Assembly: GCA_963699305.1 (NCBI GenBank) | Contig: OY969431.1 | Location: 2,108,001 to 2,172,000, forward strand | Direction of reading: 5' to 3' | DNA length: 64,000 nucleotides | Source: JBGQAS01 sp963699305 | Lineage (GTDB): Bacteria > Chloroflexota > Anaerolineae > Anaerolineales > Anaerolineaceae | Shown: positions 17,010 through 25,433 of the stretch, one piece after another | How positions within the stretch are numbered: the first letter of the stretch is position 1 | Layout: every line of letters begins with the position of its first letter | Notes under the pieces: generated by a model | What the model was told of the DNA's origin: nothing | Database searches by the model: none | What the model saw: the letters and a program-made list of their open reading frames with translations, nothing else | Position numbers and translations under genes: made by a program

Positions 17010-17903
17010 ATGCGACCAAATCCGGTTTTGAAGAAAATGGGATTTCAAGATACAGACAAAGTATTGATCATCCATGCGGATGACGTAGGAATGTGCCAAT
17101 CCACGCTGCCGGCATTCCAGGAGCTGAGCGCATTTGGCTTGGTCACATCAGGGGCTGTCATGGTGCCTTGTGGATGGTATCCTGCAGCAGCAAGGATGTG
17201 CCGTGAGCATCCTGAATACGATATGGGGGTTCACATCACTCTAACGAGCGAATGGGATGCCTACCGGTGGGGACCCGTTTCCACACGTGATCCATCCACC
17301 GGCATGATGGATGAGGAAGGTTTTTTCTACCGAAAAACATCCGCAGCTCAGGAGCATATCGACCCGGACTCCGGCAGGATCGAAATGGAAATGCAGATCG
17401 ACAGGGCATTGAAAGCTGGTATAAAAGCTACCCATATTGATACGCACATGGGCACCGTGCTTCATCCTAAACTTTTGCTATCTTACGCTCAAGCGGGGAT
17501 AGCCAAAGGTTTACCCCCACTTGCGTTGCGGCTCGATGAAGCCGGTTGGCAAGCAATGGGTGCAGATGTGGAATCCGCCAAAGCAGCTACCGCTTTCACC
17601 GAACAACTTGAAAGCATGGATATCCCCTTGCATGACGGAATGTTTTGGGTGGACCTTGATAAACCTACGGATCGACTAGGAGCATACAAGAAAGTACTTG
17701 AGAAGTTGCCGGCAGGGTTAAGCCGGTTGTATATCCATCCCGCAGTTGAAACAGAAGAGCTGCGTACCATCTGCCCGGATTGGAAATGCCGCGTGGGTGA
17801 TATGCAGACTTTCCTCAATAATGAAATGAAAGCGTGGATAAAAAAATTGGGCATTCAATTAATTGGTTATCGCGAAGTCCAAAAAGTAATGCCCCGGGTA
17901 TGA
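17010..17903 (+). CDS. ChbG/YdjC/HpnK-family carbohydrate deacetylase
   Basis: 297 residues. The metal motif is IIHADDVGMCQS (the HADD pair) and further His ligands lie in YDMGVHITLTSEW and KATHIDTHMG. ChbG removes an N-acetyl group from chito-oligosaccharides or their 6-phosphates, which in enteric bacteria prepares them for a GH4 enzyme (ChbF). The same pairing of deacetylase and GH4 occurs here in adjacent genes, a strong hint that the substrate contains N-acetylhexosamine. The start is the ATG behind GAGGAGATAACC. Confidence 0.88.
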   Translation: MRPNPVLKKMGFQDTDKVLIIHADDVGMCQSTLPAFQELSAFGLVTSGAVMVPCGWYPAAARMCREHPEYDMGVHITLTSEWDAYRWGPVSTRDPSTGMMDEEGFFYRKTSAAQEHIDPDSGRIEMEMQIDRALKAGIKATHIDTHMGTVLHPKLLLSYAQAGIAKGLPPLALRLDEAGWQAMGADVESAKAATAFTEQLESMDIPLHDGMFWVDLDKPTDRLGAYKKVLEKLPAGLSRLYIHPAVETEELRTICPDWKCRVGDMQTFLNNEMKAWIKKLGIQLIGYREVQKVMPRV

Positions 17904-17967
17904 ATTATTCAATTGAAATGACGGAACAAGCATGTTGTTTCCCTTTTCACTTTAAAGGTGCCAAGGC

Positions 17968-18978
17968 ATGACGAAATACTATCTGGGAATTGATGTAGGC
18001 GGCTCGAAAACTCATGCGCTGATCTCCGATGAAAATGGGAATGCATTGGGTTTTGGAGAAACCGGTCCCGGCAACCACGAATCTGTTGGTTATGCTGGGC
18101 TGGTGGCTGCGATGCAGGAAGCCACAAAACTAGCTTGCGAGCAGGCAGGCGTTTCACCGGATGGAATTTCCGGAGGAGGTTTTGGCATTGCCGGGTACGA
18201 TTGGCCATCCGAACGGCAGCCAACCCTGGATGCAATTGCCACCCTTGGAATACATGCCCCTGTTGAAGCGGTGAACGATGCCGTTGTGGGTCTATTGGCT
18301 GGGGCACAGCATGGCTGGGGTGTGGGTGTGGATGCGGGCACCGGTGACAACGTGCATGGGCTTGATGAGGAAGGCAAGTTGGCTCACATGACCGGTTGTG
18401 GAATGATGTTCGGGGAATACGGAGGTGCCGGGACGGTGGTCATGCGCGCCATCCAAATGATCTCGTATCAATGGAGCCAGCGCGGTCCGGCGACCCGGTT
18501 GAGCGAAGCGTTCATGCAATTGACTGGTGCAAGAACACTGGATGATCTGCTCGAAGGTCTGGCGCTTGGAAAATATGCGTATTGGGCAGATACCGCGCCG
18601 CTGGTGGTCAAGGTGGCTGAGGAGGGTGACGAAGTGGCTCGGAAGGCAATTGCCTGGGTGGCGCATGAACTGGGCGATTCCACCCTTGCTATTTCACGCC
18701 AACTCAAATTTCTCTCCCGAGAATTCGAGATAGTCCTCATCGGAAGCATGTTTAATGCGGGAGCAGTGTTCATCGAGCCATTCAAAGAAACAGTCTTAAG
18801 GGAAGCGAAGAAGGCAAAATTTATTCGCCTGACAGTACCTCCGGTGGTGGGAGGTGTTCTATTAGGTTTAAAGGTCAGCGGAGAAGATCCACTCAAGACC
18901 CGGAAAGCGTTGATCACCTCCACCCAACAGTTGCTGAAAGGCATGGGCAAGAATAATCTAAACGAAAAATCTAGTTGA
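17968..18978 (+). CDS. BadF/BadG-type N-acetylglucosamine kinase-like protein
   Basis: 336 residues. The ASKHA phosphate-1 motif is YYLGIDVGGSKTHALI; phosphate-2 is VGVDAGTGDNV; an adenosine-like motif lies in LIGSMFNAGAVF. The GGAGTVVMRAIQ region matches the eukaryote-type GlcNAc kinases in this superfamily. In context it would phosphorylate an imported or liberated amino sugar in the cytoplasm, feeding the GH4 and amino-sugar pathway. It follows the deacetylase by 64 bp with no terminator. Confidence 0.85.
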   Translation: MTKYYLGIDVGGSKTHALISDENGNALGFGETGPGNHESVGYAGLVAAMQEATKLACEQAGVSPDGISGGGFGIAGYDWPSERQPTLDAIATLGIHAPVEAVNDAVVGLLAGAQHGWGVGVDAGTGDNVHGLDEEGKLAHMTGCGMMFGEYGGAGTVVMRAIQMISYQWSQRGPATRLSEAFMQLTGARTLDDLLEGLALGKYAYWADTAPLVVKVAEEGDEVARKAIAWVAHELGDSTLAISRQLKFLSREFEIVLIGSMFNAGAVFIEPFKETVLREAKKAKFIRLTVPPVVGGVLLGLKVSGEDPLKTRKALITSTQQLLKGMGKNNLNEKSS

Positions 18979-19048
18979 TTTTTTCGACCGTACATTTTCG
19001 AACAACAACCTAACCATTTTTAACCAGCGTAACCATAAGGAGAATCCG

Positions 19049-20314
19049 ATGTCACAATTAGCCGCGTTGGGAGGGGAACCAATCCGAACAGAACCATATC
19101 CGCAATGGCCGGTGATGGACCAACGTGAAATCGATGCGGTAACCGAAGTGATCCGCTCCGGTCAATGGGGTGGATTTCCCTACCCGGGTCCCAAAACAGC
19201 GCAATTTGCAAAACAATTCTGCGAAATGCAAGGTGGTGGATACCCAGTCCCAATGATCAATGGGACAGTGACCATGGAAGTAGCCCTTCGTGCTGCCGGT
19301 ATCGGATGGGAGGATGAAGTCATTGTTCCAGCCTATACCTTCCAGGCGACTGCAGCTGCACCAATGGCTGCCGGAGCCATCCCGGTAATCGTCGATATCG
19401 ACCCAGGTACATACTGCATCGATCCAGCACAGGTTGAAAGGAGTGTCACTTCCAAAACGCGCGCCATTATCGTCGTCCATTTGGGGGCCCAGATGACGGA
19501 TATGGATGCCATTATGGATATCGCATCCAGGCATGATTTGATCGTGGTTGAAGATTGTGCCCATGCGCATGGCGCTAAATGGCGCGGGATGGGCGCTGGA
19601 ACGATAGGTGATTTTGGATCTTTCAGTTTGCAGTCCTCCAAGATCCTTACGACGGGAGAAGGAGGAGTGCTGCTTTGCCGAAACCCACAAATGGCCGAAA
19701 AAGCTGCCAGTATCATCGATTGCGGCAGACCGAAGGACCGCGAGGAAAGCAACTATTCCATGGGAGTCAATTACCGACTGCCTGAAATCCAGGCGGCTTT
19801 GGGTATCGTCGGTTTGCAGCGGTTCCCCGAGCAAGTCAAGCAACGGGAAGAAACTGTTTATTATATGGAAGAATGCCTGAGTGATCTCCCCGGTGTACGT
19901 CTGCTAAGGCGGGACATCCGACAAACGGTGCGCTCTTTTTATCGGTTCATTTTTGCCATTGACCCGCATGTGTTTGGAGCTGAACACCAGGCCGTGTGCC
20001 ATGCCCTCGAAAAGGAAGGCATTCCGGTAGAAACTGGCTATCCTCCCATGCACCATTATGACCTTTTCCAGCCGTGGCTTTCCAGGCTGCCGGTACCCAG
20101 TGCATTCCCCGAGAGGTTCCAGTTTGAAAAACTGCGGTTTCCGGAAGCAGAAAAAGCTTGCGAATGGGAGGCTGTCTGGTTGGATGAATCCATTTTCCGA
20201 GGTGACACTAAAGGTATTGATGATGTCACTTCAGCATTGAAGAAATTGCTTACCAATCGGACTGAACTGGAGCAAATAGAAGAGCTTCGGATGAAAAAGC
20301 TTGGATTGAAGTAG
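19049..20314 (+). CDS. DegT/DnrJ/EryC1/StrS-family PLP aminotransferase
   Basis: 421 residues. It has the family pattern GQWGGFPYPGPKTAQF, PAYTFQATAAAP, VVEDCAHAHGAKW and the PLP-binding Lys in LQSSKILTTGEGG (K198). These enzymes usually aminate keto-sugars or run the reverse reaction. As the last gene of the sugar locus it could remove or move the amino group of the hexosamine, or act on the product of the dehydrogenase at 14613. A strong AAGGAG site precedes the ATG. The direction of its reaction cannot be told from sequence. Confidence 0.9.
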   Translation: MSQLAALGGEPIRTEPYPQWPVMDQREIDAVTEVIRSGQWGGFPYPGPKTAQFAKQFCEMQGGGYPVPMINGTVTMEVALRAAGIGWEDEVIVPAYTFQATAAAPMAAGAIPVIVDIDPGTYCIDPAQVERSVTSKTRAIIVVHLGAQMTDMDAIMDIASRHDLIVVEDCAHAHGAKWRGMGAGTIGDFGSFSLQSSKILTTGEGGVLLCRNPQMAEKAASIIDCGRPKDREESNYSMGVNYRLPEIQAALGIVGLQRFPEQVKQREETVYYMEECLSDLPGVRLLRRDIRQTVRSFYRFIFAIDPHVFGAEHQAVCHALEKEGIPVETGYPPMHHYDLFQPWLSRLPVPSAFPERFQFEKLRFPEAEKACEWEAVWLDESIFRGDTKGIDDVTSALKKLLTNRTELEQIEELRMKKLGLK

Positions 20315-20385
20315 CACATATGGGTACTCAAGGTGCGGAAATAAGAAAAACTACGTATCCACAAGAATGGGGAAAAACGGTATTG

Positions 20386-20391
20386 TATAAT
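20386..20391 (+). promoter_or_regulatory. -10 box of the GGDEF gene
   Basis: A consensus TATAAT lies 24 nt before the ATG at 20416; no convincing -35 is seen at 17 bp. It suggests the signalling gene is transcribed separately from the sugar locus. Confidence 0.55.
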
Positions 20392-20415
20392 ATCAATAAC
20401 GAATCAGTGGGATAG

Positions 20416-22002
20416 ATGACCAAACAAGGCCGGGATTTATGGTTGCTCGCAGTTTCAGGAATCGTATTTGCCATTTCCATAGCAATGCTATGGATTTTTA
20501 TATTCATCTATAACGATAATCGAAAAGAAGCGGTCTTTCGATCCTGGACGAATATGGAATTACAGATCGTCCGGGAAGCCGCAACGATCACACAAAAATG
20601 GATCGAAGAACGACACCTGGTGGGTAATGCTCCATTGGACCAGGTTGAGCAGGAAGTGTTTAGTTTATACATTGATCCCATCAAGCTTTTATCTACTGGG
20701 AATGCCTCGATCTACAATTCCAAATACGTAGTTTTTAATAATAGTTCGGATTTTCCCGCTGAATATGTTGGGAAGACAATCCAACAGATTTTTGAGTTAC
20801 AAAAACAAAATGGCGCATCTCACTATGAAGATATTGTAAATGGAGTCATGAAAAGCGACGAGGGGGTGGGGTGGTATATCTGGCTGCCAAGCATCGGTAA
20901 AGAATATGCAGCCTGGACCTCTGTGCGCGTACTGGATGACAGCTGGACAATTGGATTGTCTACACCTGAAAGTGAAGTGCTTGACTTTTTTAATCTCACG
21001 AATGAATATAACCAAAATGTGAGATGGGCAGCGACTTTTACAAGTATGCTGCTGGTGATCTATGTATTGATTTTCCGCCAATACCGCCGAAATGTACTCT
21101 ACATGCACACGTTGGAAAAAGCAGTGGCGGAACGGACGGAGCAATTACAGCGATCCGAAGAGCGGTACCGGCAGTTGGTGGAACAGATTACTGCGGTGAC
21201 ATATATCGATGCAGTTGACCACTATTCTTCATCGATCTTTATGAGCCCGCAAATCGTGAACATTACTGGTTATACGGCAGATGAATGGAAGGAAAAACCA
21301 GATCTCTGGCTGAATATCATCTACCCGGAGGATAAAGAAAAAGTCTCCCAGGAAAATGAACGAACAAATAAAACCGGGGAACCATTTTCCATGGATTACC
21401 GCATGATCACAAAAGACGGACGGGTCATTTGGGTTCATGATGAGGCAGTACTGACCCGAAGCGACGGGAACACATCCTGGCATGGTGTCTTATATGAAAT
21501 CACTGAGCGTAAACATATGGAAGAAACCCTGCGTTATCTTGGGAACCATGATGCACTGACCGGAGTATATAACAGAACGTACTTTGAGGAGGAAATCCGC
21601 AGGTTGCAGCGCAGCCGCCGCTACCCAATCAGCTTGATCGTCGGTGACATCGACTACCTCAAATCGGTGAACGACCGTTATGGGCATGTGGTGGGCGATA
21701 AACTTATCCGATCTGCAGCAAGGATCTTTGAATCGGTGTTCCGGGGTGGCGACGTCGTGGCGCGCACCGGTGGCGATGAATTTGTCATTATACTGCCGGA
21801 AACCAACAAGACAGCTGCGGAATTAGCGCTTGAACGGCTGCGGGCAGCGGTTTCCAAGAAGGGTAAAGCCGAACCTGTATTGAGCATTTCTTTTGGGATG
21901 GCAACTGGAGAACAAGGTGCTTCATTAACGCGGTTGCTTAAAACCGCCGATGATAATATGTATAAAGAGAAGCAGCAGAAGAAAAAAGCTCTCAAAAAGT
22001 AA
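20416..22002 (+). CDS. Membrane diguanylate cyclase with extracytoplasmic sensor and PAS domain
   Basis: 528 residues. There is a membrane span at about 10-32, an extracytoplasmic sensing region to about 195, a second span around 197-217 (FTSMLLVIYVLIF), a short coiled coil (LEKAVAERTEQLQRSEERY), a PAS domain (about 250-370, with NITGYTADEWKEKP) and a C-terminal GGDEF domain. The catalytic motif is GGDEFVIILPE, and RGGD sits five residues upstream as an RxxD product-inhibition site. The domain should be active in making c-di-GMP from GTP. There is no EAL domain. The signal is unknown; the external domain resembles single-Cache sensors (YIWLPSIGKEYAAWTSV). Confidence 0.9.
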   Translation: MTKQGRDLWLLAVSGIVFAISIAMLWIFIFIYNDNRKEAVFRSWTNMELQIVREAATITQKWIEERHLVGNAPLDQVEQEVFSLYIDPIKLLSTGNASIYNSKYVVFNNSSDFPAEYVGKTIQQIFELQKQNGASHYEDIVNGVMKSDEGVGWYIWLPSIGKEYAAWTSVRVLDDSWTIGLSTPESEVLDFFNLTNEYNQNVRWAATFTSMLLVIYVLIFRQYRRNVLYMHTLEKAVAERTEQLQRSEERYRQLVEQITAVTYIDAVDHYSSSIFMSPQIVNITGYTADEWKEKPDLWLNIIYPEDKEKVSQENERTNKTGEPFSMDYRMITKDGRVIWVHDEAVLTRSDGNTSWHGVLYEITERKHMEETLRYLGNHDALTGVYNRTYFEEEIRRLQRSRRYPISLIVGDIDYLKSVNDRYGHVVGDKLIRSAARIFESVFRGGDVVARTGGDEFVIILPETNKTAAELALERLRAAVSKKGKAEPVLSISFGMATGEQGASLTRLLKTADDNMYKEKQQKKKALKK

Positions 22003-22083
22003 GTTTTCGAAGTGCGATCCAATTTACGATACAATCAAAAATAGCGTTCCAGATACGCCGGAAATTCATTGCTGAGGTGAAAT

Positions 22084-22968
22084 ATGGATCAATCCATTGA
22101 GCGCAGGCGCCGCGGATTGTTGTATGTTCCGGGTGATGACCCACATAAGATCCAAAAGGCTTCCAAGTTGGGTGCAGATTGTATCTGCCTTGATCTGGAG
22201 GATGGGGTTGCGATAAACCAGAAACACGCTGCGCGAGAATCCATCTGTGCTGCTTTACAAACAATGGAATTTGGAAACTCCGAAAAGCTGGTGCGGGTGA
22301 ATCCGCAGCGTTCTGGTTTGATGGAGGTGGATCTTCACGCCATGCTAAAGGCGCATCCGGATGGAATTGTTTTGCCAAAAGTAGAATCAGCAAATCAATT
22401 ATTGAAACTAGATAGGAAAATCAGAAGATACGAAATGAAACAAGGATGGGAAAAAGGAAGGATCATCCTGATCGCGATTGCTGAAAGTGCCAAAGCCATT
22501 ATAAATTTGGGTGAAATCTGCAATTCCGTTCAACGGTTGAAAGCAATCATATTTGGAGGCGAAGACCTGGCGGTTGAACTGAATGCTGTCAGAACACGCG
22601 AAGCGTGGGAGATCTTTCATGCAAGGAGTGAGGTTGTCCTGCATGCCGCCGCTGCGGGAATCGAGGCACTCGATATGGTCTTCACTGATTTTCGGGATAA
22701 TACCTGGCTGGAGAAGGAAGCAAGGCAGGGGATGGAGATGGGTTTTTCCGGTAAGCAAGTGATACATCCCAACCAGGTGGAGATCGTTCAGAATGCGTTT
22801 ACACCAACCAAGCTGGAAATAGAGCAGGCTCAACAAATCGTAAAAGCATTCCATGAAAATCAGGCAGCAGGTAAAGGTGCTTTTGCGGTGGACGGGAAAA
22901 TGATCGACATGCCGGTGGTAAAGCGCGGTCAAAATATTTTGCTCAGAGCGGGAAAAGAAACAAGTTAG
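22084..22968 (+). CDS. HpcH/HpaI aldolase, citrate-lyase-beta-like (CitE-type) protein
   Basis: 294 residues. It begins RRGLLYVPGDDPHKIQKASK, then LGADCICLDLEDGV, where acidic residues bind Mg2+, with a conserved Arg in KLVRVNPQRSG and Glu in VLPKVES. GFSGKQVIHPNQVEIV is the family C-terminal motif. CitE-like enzymes cleave or make C-C bonds of CoA esters such as malyl- or citramalyl-CoA. No partner citrate lyase subunits are present, so a stand-alone (beta-methyl)malyl-CoA or citramalyl-CoA lyase type is likelier. GAGGTG lies ahead of the ATG. Confidence 0.85.
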   Translation: MDQSIERRRRGLLYVPGDDPHKIQKASKLGADCICLDLEDGVAINQKHAARESICAALQTMEFGNSEKLVRVNPQRSGLMEVDLHAMLKAHPDGIVLPKVESANQLLKLDRKIRRYEMKQGWEKGRIILIAIAESAKAIINLGEICNSVQRLKAIIFGGEDLAVELNAVRTREAWEIFHARSEVVLHAAAAGIEALDMVFTDFRDNTWLEKEARQGMEMGFSGKQVIHPNQVEIVQNAFTPTKLEIEQAQQIVKAFHENQAAGKGAFAVDGKMIDMPVVKRGQNILLRAGKETS

Positions 22969-22996
22969 CTTTCAAAAATTTTCAAAAAGGAAAAAA

Positions 22997-23869
22997 ATGC
23001 AGGAGAAGCGGGTTAATGTGAATGGCATCACACTTCAAGTTCGAGAATATGTACAAGAAGGTGAAGCAATAATCTTTCTCCATTTCAGCGGTGCGAACCT
23101 GATGATGTGGCAGCGTAGTATCCCATTATTTCTTGATCGATATCACTTGATCCTGGTTGATTTACGAGGACATGGTAAATCTGATAAACCAGAATCCGGC
23201 TATCAAATTGATCAAATGGCAAGCGACGTTGTCGGAGTTATGGATCAAATTGGAATTAAACGGACCCATATCGTTGGCAGTTCTCTTGGTGCAGAAGTAG
23301 GGCTTTACCTGGCAGCAACCTATCCCGAAAAAGTGATTTCATTGGTTTGTGAAGGTGCACCGATCAGCGAATTTGGTCCTTATAGCGTTTGGGAAGGCAC
23401 GGAGGAAGATTATAAAGAACACGTTGGACAAGAACTTGAAAATGTGCAGACTGTCCAGGAAACGTTATTTCCTTCCGTTGATGCATTTATGGATGCCCGA
23501 AGAAAAGTGTTTGAGAAAAATATTGGGTGGAATGAGTATTTTGATGCAATGGAAAGATATGGTGCTTTCGAAGCGAGTACTGGAAAATATCGAAAGAGTT
23601 TTGGCAAACAAGCATTGCAAAACTACATGGAGCACTATTTTCAATGTCGCTTCGAGGATTACTATCGAAAAATCAAATGCCCCTTATTAATGCTATGTGG
23701 TGGCGAGTCCTTCGAAAATGAGCGGGAAAAATCCGTACTAACTGGATTGAAAGATTTGGCAGCACACGGAGAGCTAATGGAAGTGAAGGAGTGGATGCAC
23801 CCGTATGGATGGTTGCTTAACCCAGAAGGGATAAGTAATACAATAATAAATTTCTTGAGCAACGCATAA
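22997..23869 (+). CDS. Alpha/beta hydrolase
   Basis: 290 residues. The oxyanion-hole region is IIFLHFSGANLMMW, the LVDLRGHGKSDKP motif follows, and the nucleophile elbow is VGSSLGAEVGL. An acidic residue lies in LLMLCGGESFENE and the catalytic His is probably in EWMHPYGW. The domain has a helical cap. Codon use is more AT-rich than in the preceding genes, so it may have a different history. The substrate is unknown. It is 28 bp after the CitE-like gene and could be co-transcribed with it, perhaps as a thioesterase or ester hydrolase. Confidence 0.85.
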   Translation: MQEKRVNVNGITLQVREYVQEGEAIIFLHFSGANLMMWQRSIPLFLDRYHLILVDLRGHGKSDKPESGYQIDQMASDVVGVMDQIGIKRTHIVGSSLGAEVGLYLAATYPEKVISLVCEGAPISEFGPYSVWEGTEEDYKEHVGQELENVQTVQETLFPSVDAFMDARRKVFEKNIGWNEYFDAMERYGAFEASTGKYRKSFGKQALQNYMEHYFQCRFEDYYRKIKCPLLMLCGGESFENEREKSVLTGLKDLAAHGELMEVKEWMHPYGWLLNPEGISNTIINFLSNA

Positions 23870-23999
23870 GTAACCGCCAATATGTAAACATAATTAGAAG
23901 GAGTGCAGCAAGTGATTTTAGTTGTTCTGATCTTATACTTCTCGCTATTCCAAATTTGATTCTCGACAAGAAAAAACCTTTTAAAGACCACCCTACTTC

Positions 24000-24035
24000 A
24001 ATTATTGAAGGGATAAATTTATCCCTTCAATAATT
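24000..24035. repeat. 36-bp perfect palindrome, possible bidirectional terminator
   Basis: The arm AATTATTGAAGGGATAAA is followed immediately by its exact reverse complement. It lies between the convergent genes 22997-23869 and 24019-24654 and contains the last codons and the stop of the latter. The ends are AT-rich but there is no long U-tract, so a two-way terminator is the best guess. Confidence 0.65.
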
Positions 24036-24654
24036 CAAATCGGAATACTAGTTTACCGATATGGACAATATCACGGTCCTCGAGGTGGATCCCCTGTCGT
24101 GAAAGAGGGGCGAAATTAACCCAGGTGCCGCATTTTGAACCTTCATCAGACAATATCACACCACCTTCTTGTGACAATCTAAAGTGAGCATGAACCGGGG
24201 AAATGGAAGGATCGACCAGGCAAATGGTGGATTTCTTTTCGTCGCTACCAATCGTAGAGTCCGGATTTTTTAATATGATAAAAGCACTGGGTTGTGTGAT
24301 CATTTTATCCTCGCTCAGCCGAATCAAACGGGCATACGCGAAGGAAGGATCTGGATTTGAGATGGAGGTAGCAGAGGTTAAGGGATTGGCCATGGATTTC
24401 TCAACAGAAATCCGAATTGGTTGGGTGACCGGGTCTTTGAACTCTTGACGGGTCGGTTTTTGGCTGGTTTTCTGATGCATCGATCGGTTGGATATTATTA
24501 AGATAACGGTCAATGCGACTGCGGCACACACGATGATGATCAGCACGATGATATTATTTGCGCTCACGCGACCCAAACCTTTCATGTTCTTTAATGGAAC
24601 GAATCGATTTGCAAGATACCTGAATAAAAAATGCTCATCCTTAGGATAAAGCAT
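24019..24654 (-). CDS. Membrane-anchored FHA-domain protein
   Basis: 211 residues. A short cytoplasmic start is followed by a membrane span (NNIIVLIIIVCAAVALTVILII, about 34-55), a linker and a C-terminal FHA domain with SAFIILKNPDSTIGSDEK, SISPVHAHFRL and SKCGTWVNFAPL. FHA domains bind phosphothreonine peptides. The Ser-x-x-His pair (SPVHAH) typical for the phosphate pocket is present, though the usual leading GR is replaced by IGS. No kinase lies nearby. The ATG at 24654 is used; a later in-frame ATG near the membrane span is possible. Confidence 0.8.
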   Translation of the reverse strand: MLYPKDEHFLFRYLANRFVPLKNMKGLGRVSANNIIVLIIIVCAAVALTVILIISNRSMHQKTSQKPTRQEFKDPVTQPIRISVEKSMANPLTSATSISNPDPSFAYARLIRLSEDKMITQPSAFIILKNPDSTIGSDEKKSTICLVDPSISPVHAHFRLSQEGGVILSDEGSKCGTWVNFAPLSRQGIHLEDRDIVHIGKLVFRFELLKG

Positions 24655-24741
24655 TTAGTAATCAAAACATCCTTACGCAATTTCATTATACAACACACAA
24701 CCCCTTTCCAACTGCCCGTGAAATGAAAAAAAATGGTATGT

Positions 24742-24747
24742 TAGAAT
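24742..24747 (+). promoter_or_regulatory. -10 box of a probably leaderless transcript
   Basis: TAGAAT ends 8 nt before the maf ATG and no ribosome site fits in between, so transcription should start at or next to the start codon. Confidence 0.45.
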
Positions 24748-24755
24748 AATCCAAA

Positions 24756-25409
24756 ATGATCATCCTTGCATCACAATCACCCCGCAGAAAAGAACTGCTA
24801 TCCTGGACAGGTTTGCCCTATACCGTGCAACCTGCGGATGTCGATGAGACGATTCTCCCCGACGAAGGTCCGGAAAAGTACGTACTGCGGTTAGGAAATG
24901 AAAAAGCCAAAGCAGTCCGATTGATTAATACGACCGGGATCATCATTGCAGCCGACACTGCGGTTGTTGATGATGGGGCAATACTGGGCAAACCGGAGAC
25001 ACAGAAAAATGCCTTTGAGTATTTACAACAATTACGTGGCAAAGAGCACCTCGTCATATCCGGATTGATTGTCAGAACCTTGTACGATGAAAAAATCCTA
25101 CAGGATATCTGCTGCAGTAGGGTACAGATGCGGCATTATAGTGATGAGGAAACCCGGGAATATATACAATCCGGTGATCCAATGGATAAAGCCGGGGCTT
25201 ATGCAGTTCAACATAAAGGATTTCATCCCGTGGTCAACTTTCAGGGATGTTTCGCAAACGTCATGGGGCTCCCCCTTTGTCATTTGGTACGCACATTGGC
25301 AAAATGCGATATTCAACCTGTTCTTGATTTACCGGCAACGTGCCAAAGAAATTTGGGTTATGATTGTCCCGTGAGCCATCGCATATTAGATGGAGAGGAC
25401 ATTGGATAA
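24756..25409 (+). CDS. maf: Maf-family nucleotide pyrophosphatase
   Basis: 217 residues. The family start is IILASQSPRRKELLSWTGL, with the conserved ADVDETI, the catalytic acidic region IIAADTAVVDDG and GKPETQKNAFEYLQQLRGKEH. Maf proteins hydrolyse non-canonical or modified nucleoside triphosphates (dTTP/UTP or m7GTP classes) in the cytoplasm. The C-terminus is about 20 residues longer than usual and carries two Cys. The next gene begins 24 bp downstream. Confidence 0.92.
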   Translation: MIILASQSPRRKELLSWTGLPYTVQPADVDETILPDEGPEKYVLRLGNEKAKAVRLINTTGIIIAADTAVVDDGAILGKPETQKNAFEYLQQLRGKEHLVISGLIVRTLYDEKILQDICCSRVQMRHYSDEETREYIQSGDPMDKAGAYAVQHKGFHPVVNFQGCFANVMGLPLCHLVRTLAKCDIQPVLDLPATCQRNLGYDCPVSHRILDGEDIG

Positions 25410-25433
25410 AACCGAGGTACCGATATACCTGCC

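Noticed and set aside
19058..19843. Minus-strand ORF of 261 codons
   Set aside because: Shadow of the DegT aminotransferase gene, which has all family motifs.
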